Below are positions 54,985-64,000 of a DNA stretch of 64,000 nt, in pieces. The notes under the pieces are model-generated. The model was given only the letters and a program-made list of their open reading frames with translations. It searched no databases and had not been told where the DNA came from. A program made the translations under genes and the position numbers. The DNA comes from Bdellovibrionales bacterium (GTDB lineage: Bacteria > Bdellovibrionota > Bdellovibrionia > Bdellovibrionales > UBA1609). The stretch is taken from assembly GCA_016714165.1 (NCBI GenBank), contig JADJNU010000001.1:806001-870000 (forward strand). The letters are read 5' to 3'. Position 1 is the first letter of the stretch, and every line of letters begins with the position of its first letter.

Positions 54985-57174
54985 ATGGGACATTTTAGGC
55001 AGCAGACATTTTTTAATTTACGCGGTCTTATCAGTCTTGTCATTTCAGGACAGATGATCCTAGCACCGCTCGCTGCCTATTCTCAGGTTGCCACCTTGCC
55101 AAGAAGATCCACCGGCATGGGCCATCAGGCCCCAAGTAATCCGTTGGGCATTCAAGCTAACATAGACCTTGCCGATGACTCCAGTGGCATTGACCGAAAA
55201 CAACTGGCCCAGCATGTTCAGACTGCTTATTGGGGCGCATTGGATCAGGAAATGCCCTTGTTGACTGAGTTTGCCCTTGGTGAACCCATTGTACCGAAAG
55301 GGAGTTTTTGGAGGCTCGACAGTAACAATCCGCTCGTAGACAAAGATCCTTTTTTCATGCGCAGTCAAGAATGGACCTCTCTCAACAAGACAGAGAGCAT
55401 TGAGCCCATGCGAGCCTTCTTCGAGAAGGATGCTGCGGGCGATCTTCATCTTGGTCTCGGCGGAGTCTCTAAGCTGCTTCACTTGAAACAAAAATTCACT
55501 CCCCTTTTAGAAACGCCTGAATACATACTGCTTTCTGCAGACTCACTGGAAATATTCAAGAATAAAAATCCAAATGAGAAGAGCCCTGGCGAGGGAATTT
55601 TCTTTATAACAAAAAAGGACTTCGCCTTTGCCTCCCAAAATGAAACTCCAGTCCCCGTATTTTTCTTCGCGCTACCAGGTGAGGGATGGACAAATCTCAA
55701 GCACTCCTTTGAATGGATCATGACCGACCAGATTGTCATTTATGATCAGTCCAACGAGGGGCTCCCCATTGATAGGACTGATTTTACAGCTATGGAAGAG
55801 GTGGGTAGAAAGAATCTCATCCTCGCACAAACCTGGGCGGTCCTTGAAGGACAAGGTATGGATCGCAGCACAGTTCTGCCCCGCCCCGACACGACGGCCG
55901 CATTTGGTCTTTTTCTTTCAGGCCAGCTACCAGAGATCGGCAAGTACAAGTCCAATGCTCAGGCTCCAGCTTCTCGCAATGGCGAGCTCGTCGCGAGCAA
56001 TAAGAGCAGGACGGGCCGCTTTCTCGACACGATTATAAATGCGCTTCTTCCAAAAGCAAGGGCAAGCGAAGATGATATTGCGACAAAAACTTCTCTGCTC
56101 AGCAAAGTGAGAGGCTTTTTCACGCGTCTGGGAGGCACAGCAGAGGGGCAAACAGAAGCCAATTCTGGGGCACCAACGGCGGCCAGCAGTTCTCCTGCTG
56201 GGAGTGGAAGCCCTGCTGCAAATGGTGGTGGTCACAATGGCAACGGAGAGACAGGTGGCCCCTCAAGCCGGAAGCTCTGGCTGACAAATGCAATCCTCTA
56301 CGGAGGAACAGGGGCTGCGGCCGTGGCCCTCGCCCCCGAAATCGATTGGCAAGGGTTTCTGACCGTCGATTTGGGCGAGCGAGTCATGATTGTGACTGGC
56401 ATGATGGCAAGTGTTGCTGCTGCAAGTCTGTACATGAAGCTGACTGTGTACAAAGAGAAATTTAAACAAAAATATCCCTATGTCAAAGGCAAGGATTCTG
56501 TATTTAAAAAGGAAGCGAATGCGGGCAAGGCCTTTTTAGACGTATTCACACACGCTCAGTGGTTTTCACTTTCCATGATTCCACAAGGTATTCGCCATAC
56601 ATTGGAATATCTCAAGGACAGATTTGTCCACGACAACAAATTAGTTGGAAAAGCTTGGGATTTCACAATGGGCTTTCAGATGCGCCAAAACGAACAACTG
56701 GCCATGAATTATAAGACCTTTTGGCTTGGGGCCATTGTTTTTGGAATGACGGATGCCTTCCTCTTAGGCGTGGATCTCCTTATTTTCTATCCTTATTTAC
56801 TTCAACACTTTGGAACTGAGATTGCGGTTGGAGGAGCGGCTGCGGCCTTCGTATCTGCGGAGCTTTTGCGCAATTTTTTATCCTATTTGCAAGCTGGAGC
56901 ACATAGCTATTCAGCCGATGTAAAAATGATTAACCTGGAATCCGTCGAAAAGCAGGTCAGAAGACAAATGACAGAACAAGGCTTGAATCCAAACTCGCCT
57001 CAGCATCAGATCCTGCTGAGAGATCGAACCAATGAAGTCATGGAAACGCGATTTAAAAATGTTGGTTTACCTGATAAAAGTCAGTTCCTGTTTGACCCCC
57101 TCAGTTTTATGCGAAAGGTAATTTCAAAAATGGGATTTTCATTACCTCAAGCCGATGAGTATGAAGCAATATGA
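54985..57174 (+). CDS. large exported/membrane protein of unknown function
   Basis: 729 residues, ATG preceded by GAGGAGG at seven bases. Signal-like segment GLISLVISGQMILAPLAAYS. About 35-370 is a soluble region. A Gly/Ser/Ala-rich linker (about 390-430) leads to a C-terminal part with four or more membrane segments (about 435-455, 465-490, 585-615, 625-645), then a helical stretch ending DEYEAI. The next gene begins inside the last codons with no ribosome binding site. One extra base at about 57172 would fuse the two, so a single protein of about 1330 residues is possible. Family unknown. Confidence 0.65.
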   Translation: MGHFRQQTFFNLRGLISLVISGQMILAPLAAYSQVATLPRRSTGMGHQAPSNPLGIQANIDLADDSSGIDRKQLAQHVQTAYWGALDQEMPLLTEFALGEPIVPKGSFWRLDSNNPLVDKDPFFMRSQEWTSLNKTESIEPMRAFFEKDAAGDLHLGLGGVSKLLHLKQKFTPLLETPEYILLSADSLEIFKNKNPNEKSPGEGIFFITKKDFAFASQNETPVPVFFFALPGEGWTNLKHSFEWIMTDQIVIYDQSNEGLPIDRTDFTAMEEVGRKNLILAQTWAVLEGQGMDRSTVLPRPDTTAAFGLFLSGQLPEIGKYKSNAQAPASRNGELVASNKSRTGRFLDTIINALLPKARASEDDIATKTSLLSKVRGFFTRLGGTAEGQTEANSGAPTAASSSPAGSGSPAANGGGHNGNGETGGPSSRKLWLTNAILYGGTGAAAVALAPEIDWQGFLTVDLGERVMIVTGMMASVAAASLYMKLTVYKEKFKQKYPYVKGKDSVFKKEANAGKAFLDVFTHAQWFSLSMIPQGIRHTLEYLKDRFVHDNKLVGKAWDFTMGFQMRQNEQLAMNYKTFWLGAIVFGMTDAFLLGVDLLIFYPYLLQHFGTEIAVGGAAAAFVSAELLRNFLSYLQAGAHSYSADVKMINLESVEKQVRRQMTEQGLNPNSPQHQILLRDRTNEVMETRFKNVGLPDKSQFLFDPLSFMRKVISKMGFSLPQADEYEAI

Positions 57175-58978
57175 AGGGGGCGGCGCACAAGCACGAGAGG
57201 AACTTGAGAAATTTGAGTACACCCTCCGGGACAGACATTGGGGCCTGACTCGACCCGCCGTAAACAGGGCTCTTCGAGTTGCCAAGAGATTAAATAGGGA
57301 TAATCCGTCTGAAGTCGGCAATCAAACAGTCAGCGCTCTGACACTGGCGAGCCACAGTCTCAGCAAAATAAAGGCACGAGCTTTGGCTCCAATCAAGACG
57401 GTAACATCCAGACAGGGATTTGTTGAATTCACAACTACAATAGCGGAGCAAATCAGAGGTGCTCAATTAGATAACGGACTCGCCGTAACTAAACCCTTTA
57501 GGTATTTGGGTGCTGTCCTTGCGGGAGCTTATCAGGCCCTGGCGATCAATAGTACGAGAAATGTTGTCACGGCAAGAAGTGTCGTCTACGCCATGAGCGC
57601 AACGAGCATCGAGGGAATCGAGCATAATTTAAAACTGCTGCCCAAATCCTGGGTCGAAATGGCGGGATCTCGCGAGGCTGCCCTCGCGATGGCAAAATTG
57701 ATCCACAGATCATTTTTAGCTACCTACGACAAGAAGCCAGAAACCCTTGAATTTGACTCAGAGCTAGAAAGACAGTTCGGGGATAAAGCTGAGAAGGCCC
57801 TAGAAGCCCGCCCTGATCTTGTTGCAATAGATCCCTTTCTTTACAAGATCTACCAAGAGGAAGGAATTCATAAGCTTCATCAAGCAGCAGTCGCAGAGGT
57901 AGAAATTCAGAGCTACACGCCACCAAAACAATCCTTTTATGAGAAAATGCAATGGCAACGGGCCCTAAGAAAGGCTGAATCGGCAAAGGCTGCGCTCCCT
58001 GACTCGCCTGGCGAATTAAGCTCAGATAAATTATGGGCTGACTTGTCCGAACGCTATCAAAATACCTTCGATATCAAGCTAGATCTTGCGGCACAGAGCA
58101 AGTGGGTCGAAGATGCCAAAGCGAGAGTTCCTCTTGCTCAAGCGATGGGGGGGAGAGTGGGTTTGCACATTGAAGATCCTGACAAATCCCCATTTGTTCA
58201 AGAAGTTATCATTCAGGCAGTACTTCGAGCAGAAAATGCTCTGAGGCTCCCAAATGAAGTTGCCTATATAAATACCCTGACAAATGAAGAGCGCGTCCTT
58301 CACGAGGCACAGATCTTTACAGAACATTTTTTGGATATCTACGTAGAGCGTTCTGTACACAGTCACGACCATATGAGATCTGACTCGCCTGAATATCCTG
58401 GGAGATTGCAATTTGTTCGGCGAGCCTTGGTTGGAAAGCCCGGTGAGAAATTCTTTTCTGGAGTTGCTCGAGTTTTAGAAGCTCTTTTTCGCAATGAGGA
58501 GACCTCCTATAAACCGGGGTTCTGGAAGATGGTTGATCGATCTCTTCCATTGATCCCTGACGCATTTCACAATTCTTTCCGCACGGCCAGGGTACTGCCT
58601 TATGCGCTCCTTTTTGGATACCCCGTCTCCTATTATGTCTGGCAAATTCACTTGCCTTTTATCCTTTACGCTATTTTAGTCGCTTCAAATTCTGTGCACA
58701 TGACGATCGTTGAGTTCAACAATCGGATCATGAAGAATTTCAACATTAAGCCTATGAATGACGTTGCTTCCAAACTCATTTATGCGTGGATACACAGTCG
58801 CGGGACAAACTTACCGGCGGGGGCAATCCAAGTAACTGCCGATCGAGCTGTAGAGGCCTACGACACTCATGTCCTCCAGCCCGTTGGGAGGGCGCTTGAT
58901 TCCGCAGTCATTGAGCCAGCGAGAGAAATAATTGGTAGATGTCGGGGGCTCTTGGGCGCATCTGCTGAAAGACCCTAA
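57155..58978 (+). CDS. helical membrane-associated protein, possibly the continuation of the preceding gene
   Basis: 607 residues if started at ATG 57155 (or 57161). No ribosome binding site precedes these codons. Removing one T at about 57172 joins DEYEAI to EGGGAQAREELEKFEYTL in one frame. The sequence is strongly helical and charged, with one clear hydrophobic region near the C-terminus (VLPYALLFGYPVSYYVWQ, then IHLPFILYAILVAS). No catalytic motif recognised. A perfect hairpin follows the stop. Confidence 0.6.
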   Translation: MSMKQYEGGGAQAREELEKFEYTLRDRHWGLTRPAVNRALRVAKRLNRDNPSEVGNQTVSALTLASHSLSKIKARALAPIKTVTSRQGFVEFTTTIAEQIRGAQLDNGLAVTKPFRYLGAVLAGAYQALAINSTRNVVTARSVVYAMSATSIEGIEHNLKLLPKSWVEMAGSREAALAMAKLIHRSFLATYDKKPETLEFDSELERQFGDKAEKALEARPDLVAIDPFLYKIYQEEGIHKLHQAAVAEVEIQSYTPPKQSFYEKMQWQRALRKAESAKAALPDSPGELSSDKLWADLSERYQNTFDIKLDLAAQSKWVEDAKARVPLAQAMGGRVGLHIEDPDKSPFVQEVIIQAVLRAENALRLPNEVAYINTLTNEERVLHEAQIFTEHFLDIYVERSVHSHDHMRSDSPEYPGRLQFVRRALVGKPGEKFFSGVARVLEALFRNEETSYKPGFWKMVDRSLPLIPDAFHNSFRTARVLPYALLFGYPVSYYVWQIHLPFILYAILVASNSVHMTIVEFNNRIMKNFNIKPMNDVASKLIYAWIHSRGTNLPAGAIQVTADRAVEAYDTHVLQPVGRALDSAVIEPAREIIGRCRGLLGASAERP

Positions 58979-58980
58979 TT

Positions 58981-59009
58981 GATCGAGTTGATGGCCGATC
59001 AACTCGATC
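58981..59009 (+). terminator. perfect 12-bp hairpin after the gene pair
   Basis: GATCGAGTTGAT, loop GGCCG, ATCAACTCGATC, beginning two bases after the stop codon. There is no T-run directly after it, so it may be a processing or stability element rather than a classical intrinsic terminator. Confidence 0.5.
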
Positions 59010-59090
59010 GGCCACAGCAATGTATTATTTTAAGATGATTCCAAAAGTTACGGTTCTTAATTTTTAAGTCCGTATTCCGATATTTAAAGA

Positions 59091-61424
59091 GTGAAATTGT
59101 CATTGTTAGGAGTCATCATTTTTACGCTGCAGTTGGCAGAGATTCTAACTGATGCCTCAGTGGCTTGGTCACATTCTGAGACGGCCACATCGGAATTAAC
59201 CCCTGGACGGCCAGCTCAACCAGCGACGAGCTCTCATGCGACAGTTGACTGCCCACCTACTCTGCAAAATTGGATTGAGGATGACTTGACGGATAAAAAC
59301 TCCTTCTTTTTTGAATACAAGAGCGAAGTAAAAGCATGTCAGAGTCCCGTTGAAGGCTTTCAAAAATATTTAGCAACAAAGGGAGGTATATCCAATTTTC
59401 GCGACACTTCCGACTTGAACTCATACCTGAGCAATCGATTTAAGGACAGAATCAATCCAATTTTTGAAACATACCTTTCAAAATGCTCAGGATTCAGCGA
59501 TGGTCAAAGAAAATTGGCCCAGGTTCGACTCTACAATGCTGCAAGAAAATATGAAGCGGTCAATTCGCTGGTCCTCGATCAAATATCCTACATTGACTCA
59601 GTTTTACCGCGTTCAACACCTTTTCTAGACGGAATAGATTGTACCTCCGGCTCATGGCCAGCAATTAAACAAAAATGTGAAGGGCTTAAGAAAGCGGCAG
59701 CAACTTGCGAACACGAAAGAAACAACCGTCTATCGGACTTGGTTAAAAAAACTCAGGAAAAGATACCTCAGATAGAAAAGCTGATTTCATTTTATCAGAA
59801 ATGCTTACAAGGAGACCTCAACTATGATGAGCCTCGGCTTTCAGAACCCAAACCATTGCACAACCCTGGGCTGCCACGACCCAAATCGTATTATAAGGGA
59901 GCAGATATAAAAACAAAAGAAGCAAAAGAGAAATGCGAACCCCTTGCTTCAGCCATTGAGCTTCTAAAAAACGACATCCCGTGGATTCGTGGTGAAGAAT
60001 TTCAGAAAATAGCTGTCAAAGTGAAACCCAGCCGTGGACATGGTTCCTTTAATACTGGATATGATCTTTCGACAGAATCAATTACGAATGCAATTTCCAA
60101 ACAACTCACAGCCAACCGTGGTGCCCTAGAAAACGGATATAACAGCAATCTGTCGGACTTCAATTGCCTCATTAGTCAAAAATCCTCAGATTCAAAATGC
60201 AAATTTGAAGAAATGAGAGGAAGGCTCAACGTTCAACCAGACCTGATTGACTTCGGTAGCACACAAAATACAATAAAAGATCGAGAGGCCAATTCATTTT
60301 TTGAAGCAGAGAAGTGCATTCTTGAACGTCATGAAGACCGCCACGAAACTCAGAAGCTCGTTGACAGGATGGCCTTCGATGCCATCATAACTGTAGGGAC
60401 CTTCGGAATTGGTGAAGCGATAGCCGCCATTAGATTGGGTGGCGCCGCAACCAACTACTCGATTCTCAGGCATCCCCTTCTGTATTTGGGAGGAAGCATC
60501 CAATTCAGTACAGTTGTTATGGCGGCAGAAGCAACTAGATCCGCTTGTTCTAATCAGCATAGCAAAGTGATAGAACTAGTTAAAACAACTAACTTGGCAA
60601 AAGAAAATGTGTGCTCGACAAATCCATCTCCCTTAGAGCAAGCCAAAGAAGCCGCTAACAATTGCGCTATAGTGGCTCTTCTTAGTGCACCAGCCATAGT
60701 TGCTATGCCTGGCTTGGGAAGGGCACTTGGGGCATTCATAGCTCCGCTAAAAAATCTTAAGATTGCAGGACCTAACAATGGAGAAAATGGGGTTACGCTG
60801 GTTTTTTGGGATAGCCAGGGACACTTCGACCTCCTTGTAAATCGTAGATTGTATGGAACAAACCCAAAGATTCCCAGTGGACGAACTCTCTCTGAAAAGG
60901 ACTTTGAGGTGATGGCAAAAATCATTCCGAACGCTTCCACCAAACGATTCAAAATCAGCGTTTCGCCTGACGAACTGAAACAGATAGAGGCAAATGCAAT
61001 GAAATTTTCAGCAGATTATAGGGAAATGCTAAAAATGAGCTCCAGTGACCGGCTTAAGTATGGTTTCAAAGAATTTTGGAGTGGAAATGGTGTCTTATGT
61101 TCTGGTGTTGTTTGTGGGTTAGTTGGCGATGCGACCGGATATTATGTTCCGCGTGTGGTTCGAGAAGTCCCCTACCTAGTCTCTGCCTATTTGAAGGCTC
61201 GAAAAATTATGGGTGATTCGCGAATACTCTCCATTGAGACGTCTGGAAAATTCAATCCATTGGCATATCTGAAATCTAGGGACATGAAAGACAATGTGAC
61301 TATGTTGACCTCAGCTACCGGCACCTATCTCGTTATCAAATATATCACCAAAAATGGCGACGTAAAGGAGGCTGCAGTTGAGATAGAAATTCCAAACAAC
61401 ACCGACAGTCCCATTCCCAAGTAG
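59091..61424 (+). CDS. large exported protein of unknown function
   Basis: 777 residues from a GTG; no ATG fits before the signal peptide (KLSLLGVIIFTLQLAEILTD). The N-terminal half is helix-rich, with spaced cysteines (VDCPP, VKACQSP, LSKCSGF, GIDCTSGSW, ATCEHER). A short hydrophobic pair (IITVGTFGIGEAIAAI, LYLGGSIQFSTVVMAAE) lies near 430-490, and the last third contains VTLVFWDSQGHFDLLVNRR. No domain recognised. It shares size, export signal and orientation with the two preceding genes but is separated from them by the hairpin. Confidence 0.65.
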   Translation: MKLSLLGVIIFTLQLAEILTDASVAWSHSETATSELTPGRPAQPATSSHATVDCPPTLQNWIEDDLTDKNSFFFEYKSEVKACQSPVEGFQKYLATKGGISNFRDTSDLNSYLSNRFKDRINPIFETYLSKCSGFSDGQRKLAQVRLYNAARKYEAVNSLVLDQISYIDSVLPRSTPFLDGIDCTSGSWPAIKQKCEGLKKAAATCEHERNNRLSDLVKKTQEKIPQIEKLISFYQKCLQGDLNYDEPRLSEPKPLHNPGLPRPKSYYKGADIKTKEAKEKCEPLASAIELLKNDIPWIRGEEFQKIAVKVKPSRGHGSFNTGYDLSTESITNAISKQLTANRGALENGYNSNLSDFNCLISQKSSDSKCKFEEMRGRLNVQPDLIDFGSTQNTIKDREANSFFEAEKCILERHEDRHETQKLVDRMAFDAIITVGTFGIGEAIAAIRLGGAATNYSILRHPLLYLGGSIQFSTVVMAAEATRSACSNQHSKVIELVKTTNLAKENVCSTNPSPLEQAKEAANNCAIVALLSAPAIVAMPGLGRALGAFIAPLKNLKIAGPNNGENGVTLVFWDSQGHFDLLVNRRLYGTNPKIPSGRTLSEKDFEVMAKIIPNASTKRFKISVSPDELKQIEANAMKFSADYREMLKMSSSDRLKYGFKEFWSGNGVLCSGVVCGLVGDATGYYVPRVVREVPYLVSAYLKARKIMGDSRILSIETSGKFNPLAYLKSRDMKDNVTMLTSATGTYLVIKYITKNGDVKEAAVEIEIPNNTDSPIPK

Positions 61425-61433
61425 AGGGCGGGA

Positions 61434-61468
61434 GCTGAACCTAGGATGTTTTCTTTCTTAGGTTGAGC
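61434..61468. terminator. probable bidirectional terminator between convergent genes
   Basis: Arms GCTGAACCTAGGA and TCTTAGGTTGAGC pair at 11 of 13 positions around a nine-base T-rich loop, lying between the stops of two convergent genes. Confidence 0.45.
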
Positions 61469-61530
61469 CCGGTCAATCCTCGGTCTGCGCTGATTCAGAC
61501 ATGAACCTTGCAATCATGACCTGCGGTTAT

Positions 61531-61948
61531 TTATGGAGCAAAAGCCAAACCCAATTCACCTGCTGCTGAACCGTCACGTCCAATCAACATCCTACAAAGA
61601 GACCGCTGTCCTCCTGAGGGCCCCGAAGCCTCCTCAACTGGAGGCGGAGGAGCGACCGCCGTGACCGTCACTGCTTCGTCAGCAACAGCTAACACAGCCG
61701 TCTCCACAGCAGACGATATGGGACCGTTCACATTGAAACTCAATTTAAGGCCGAACTCTTCCTGCGCTCTTTCGAACATTCTTTTCGTCTTTACGAACTC
61801 GACATGACTCCAAGTGAGTTCATGTATTCCCCACTTAAAGCCACCCACCTTTTTCAAAACTTCAGTCAAAGAATGCTCGCTTCCCGTATGGACCATCAAA
61901 CGAAAGAAAATCTCTTCAGCAGACCTCACAAGTGCATCACGAACCTTT
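61531..61948 (-). CDS. GH15-like glucoamylase, C-terminal part (frameshifted)
   Basis: Continues the GH15 gene after one missing A in the run at 61946-61948. The restored frame reads KVRDALVRSAEEIFFRLMVH, TGSEHSLTEV and KWGIHELTWSHVEFVK. The SLTE motif corresponds to the catalytic base region and LTWSHxxF to the conserved end of GH15 catalytic domains. A tail of about 65 residues follows, with VTAVAPPPPVEEASGPSGG, probably unstructured. Without the correction the upstream part would lack the catalytic base. Confidence 0.7.
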
Positions 61949-63254
61949 GTTCGGACTTCATAATTTGAACTGCATCCCAAAGTAAATATTGGATTGCGGC
62001 AAAGGTCGTAATAAACCAAGGACTCCCGTCAAAATGAGTGTCTTCCGAATATCGCCCAAACAATACCCCCGGCAGAGGAAGGCCACTCACTGAATCAACT
62101 CCATACTGATTCACATTGTAACGGTGCCTAAAGTCCTCTCTCAGCCTGTCAAACGTTGCACGCATCAAGGGATGACTGGGTGGATAAATAAAATCTTCTC
62201 TCACCTGGGGTAAGTTCATCTCCCAGTACTTGTTCATCGCGATGGAAGTCATTATGACCTGCATATCCAGCCGGGATGCTTTATTTCTAACCGTGCTACC
62301 GTCTGGAATCATATAGTATTTAGCCGGAATGAATTCAACACCAGCGCCTATAAAGCGCTCTTCGATCTTGCTGGCCAAATCAACCATGGCAGGTAACAAG
62401 ATTGATGGATTAAGAGCCACTCGAGCATTCAAAGAAGGATCAAACATCTCAGCAGAAGAGTAGGCTGTGTGCAAACCCCTCAGCATTTCAACTGAAATCG
62501 AAAAGTGCGCCTGTGCCTTTTCTTCCTCCCATCGCTCGACTGCAGGATTATCATAATGCTCGACCATGTAATCAATGTTAGGTTTCATCACCGTCAAAAT
62601 GAGCTTTTGAAGCGGAATATCGACAATCCGCAATTCTCTCATAAGATGTAGAATTTCAGAAAGAGCGATGACCTGCAAAGGTGGCCCGTCATTCTGAGGA
62701 TAACCCCATTCATTGGGATTGGGCTTACCATCGGGCATGACAAGAGCATGACCTAAATCGTATTTCCCATCCTTAAAATGAATGCTTTGGGCCCTTTCAC
62801 AAAACTGCACATAGGCCTCCGCAAGGGCCATTTTGCGTTCTGCGGGAAGATAATCCAATTCTCCTTTGGCCATGATTCTAAATACTAACCGCATCGTGAT
62901 TGCGGCATCGCGAATCCAATTTTTTCGATAGTCCTGCCATTCTTTTCGAACAGGATCCCATTCCCTGCTTGGGGCTGCCAGAACAGCTCCTGGAAGTCCT
63001 CTCTGATCTGCTGGACCGTCAAATAAAATCTGATTAGCGCCGACGATATTGTTCAAAATCTGATCCAGAGAGTAAGATAACTGCGCCTTCATATGACGAC
63101 TCAAACGATCTGAGTGTTTTGAAAGATCAACGCGTCCGCGAGACATGGGGGACTCTTCACTTGCTGTAGCCATCAAGGACAGATTGAGAAAAATATAGGG
63201 CACCATGAAGATAACACAAATAGAAAGCAGGCCTTGCCGACGCGATTTACCCAT
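61926..63254 (-). CDS. GH15-like glucoamylase, signal peptide and main catalytic part
   Basis: 442 residues from ATG 63254, preceded by GGGGG; the frame is open to 63305, but this start gives the signal peptide GLLSICVIFMVPYIFLNLSL, then MATAS. GH15 motifs in order: DYRKNWIRDAAITM, WGYPQNDGPPLQVI, ERWEEEKAQAHFSI (general-acid Glu region) and FGRYSEDTHFDGSPWF. The enzyme would release glucose from alpha-1,4-glucans such as glycogen in the periplasm or outside. The frame is lost after MKSEQ because of one missing base; the C-terminus is in the next frame. The last residues here are not genuine. Confidence 0.8.
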   Translation of the reverse strand: MGKSRRQGLLSICVIFMVPYIFLNLSLMATASEESPMSRGRVDLSKHSDRLSRHMKAQLSYSLDQILNNIVGANQILFDGPADQRGLPGAVLAAPSREWDPVRKEWQDYRKNWIRDAAITMRLVFRIMAKGELDYLPAERKMALAEAYVQFCERAQSIHFKDGKYDLGHALVMPDGKPNPNEWGYPQNDGPPLQVIALSEILHLMRELRIVDIPLQKLILTVMKPNIDYMVEHYDNPAVERWEEEKAQAHFSISVEMLRGLHTAYSSAEMFDPSLNARVALNPSILLPAMVDLASKIEERFIGAGVEFIPAKYYMIPDGSTVRNKASRLDMQVIMTSIAMNKYWEMNLPQVREDFIYPPSHPLMRATFDRLREDFRHRYNVNQYGVDSVSGLPLPGVLFGRYSEDTHFDGSPWFITTFAAIQYLLWDAVQIMKSEQRFVMHL

Positions 63255-63571
63255 GGAAACCCCCAATTTTGCGTATGGTTGAACTAATCTTACGTAGATG
63301 GCCAACGAGGGCCACCACCGAGCGGCTACAGTGGTACCAACCGGGAGGCCAAAATGGAACTATTTTTATTTCTTCTCAGTAATTTTGGTGCGTAAAATCG
63401 CTCTGCACGTGTAAAATCGACGCGGCATTTAAATAAATTTACAAGAACTCACTTTCTGAAACCTGTTTCGACGACCAAAGTATCAATCAATAACGAGTGA
63501 TCAATCAGAAAAGAGACTAACTCCAATTCCTCGCATGATTTTATGGAAAAATTTGATATGGTGGGCGCTCT

Positions 63572-64000
63572 ATGGCGGACGTTCTCTTACAGGTACACAA
63601 CGGATCCAAGGCCTTTGGTTCTCGAACTCTCTTTGAAAGAGCCAGTTTCGCGGTCAATGAAGGCGAGCATATCGGCGTGATAGGGCCTAACGGCGCTGGA
63701 AAAACCACTCTGTTTCGCTGTCTCACTCTCCAAGATCAATTAGACAGTGGCCAAATTATTCGCTCTCATTCTCTGCGACTTGGCTATTTGGCTCAAGAGG
63801 AATTCTTAGAGCCTGGTTTAACGGTTTCGCAGTACTGGGAAAACATCTGCCAAATGCCCATCTGGGATCTCAAGAGACTCGGACAAAAGATGGGTCTCAC
63901 CGATGGCCATCTCTCCTCTCCCATTTCTGCGCTCAGTGGTGGATATCGAATGAGGTGCAAACTCATTGGGCTTATCGGGCAACAGCCGAACCTACTTCTT
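63572..64000 (+). CDS. ABC-F family ATPase, 3' end outside the window
   Basis: 143 codons, open to the window edge. No transmembrane part. Walker A is IGVIGPNGAGKTTLFRCL at about residues 38-55, and the ABC signature ALSGGYRMRCKL at about 123-134. The sequence between is of the first nucleotide-binding domain of ABC-F proteins (YLAQEEFLEPGLTVSQYW). Members act on the ribosome as translation factors or give antibiotic protection; the subfamily cannot be told from this part. The 266-bp gap upstream shows no other clear feature. Confidence 0.85.
   Translation, partial: MADVLLQVHNGSKAFGSRTLFERASFAVNEGEHIGVIGPNGAGKTTLFRCLTLQDQLDSGQIIRSHSLRLGYLAQEEFLEPGLTVSQYWENICQMPIWDLKRLGQKMGLTDGHLSSPISALSGGYRMRCKLIGLIGQQPNLLL

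Noticed and set aside
54809..55057. 82-codon plus-strand open frame before the 729-residue protein
   Set aside because: It overlaps the well-supported start of the next gene and lacks its own ribosome binding site and protein-like composition.

Overview
The window looks like chromosomal DNA of a Gram-negative bacterium, most plausibly a Bdellovibrio-like member of the Bdellovibrionota. This rests on gene style (many large exported proteins of unknown function, giant glycine-rich lipoproteins, a compact his operon led by a TrpR-like regulator), not on any marker search. No rRNA, tRNA or CRISPR array was seen.

Layout. 1-20.4 kb holds the 3' part of an FN3-like repeat protein (+), then a minus-strand block of three lipoproteins: a 1339-residue protein with 14 RCC1 blades, then two tandem paralogues of about 2480 residues each (lipobox, two Calx-beta-like domains, FN3-like modules, about 2000 residues of glycine-rich repeats). 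20.6-22.5 kb holds a split radical SAM/SPASM gene and a gene remnant. 22.5-31.5 kb is an accessory zone of exported proteins, including a large protein with a CCA/poly(A)-polymerase-like nucleotidyltransferase region and an ADP-ribosyltransferase-like segment. It is interspersed with degenerate repeats related to the 3' end of hisIE and contains a decayed second hisIE copy. 31.5-32.95 kb is an insertion sequence abutted by a second left end.

33.1-40.5 kb is a complete histidine operon, hisR(yerC-like)-G-D-C-B-H-A-F-IE, whose genes are translationally coupled by 4-nt overlaps. Beyond it lie a divergent legumain/caspase-like exported protein, an M48 lipoprotein protease, RecD2, a Cys-flanked Gly/Ser-rich exported protein, a YciA-type thioesterase, a small LuxR-type regulator, and a mutS-glnD pair. 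53.6-61.4 kb carries four large exported or membrane proteins of unknown function. A secreted GH15 glucoamylase-like enzyme follows, and an ABC-F ATPase is cut by the window end.

A striking property is the number of interrupted genes. hisC, hisH, glnD, the GH15 gene, the radical SAM gene and one giant lipoprotein carry single-base indels, mostly in homopolymers. Several other genes carry one in-frame stop (TAA, TAG or TGA) with clear coding continuation. Because housekeeping genes are hit, many of the indels are probably sequencing or assembly errors. The in-frame stops are harder to explain that way.
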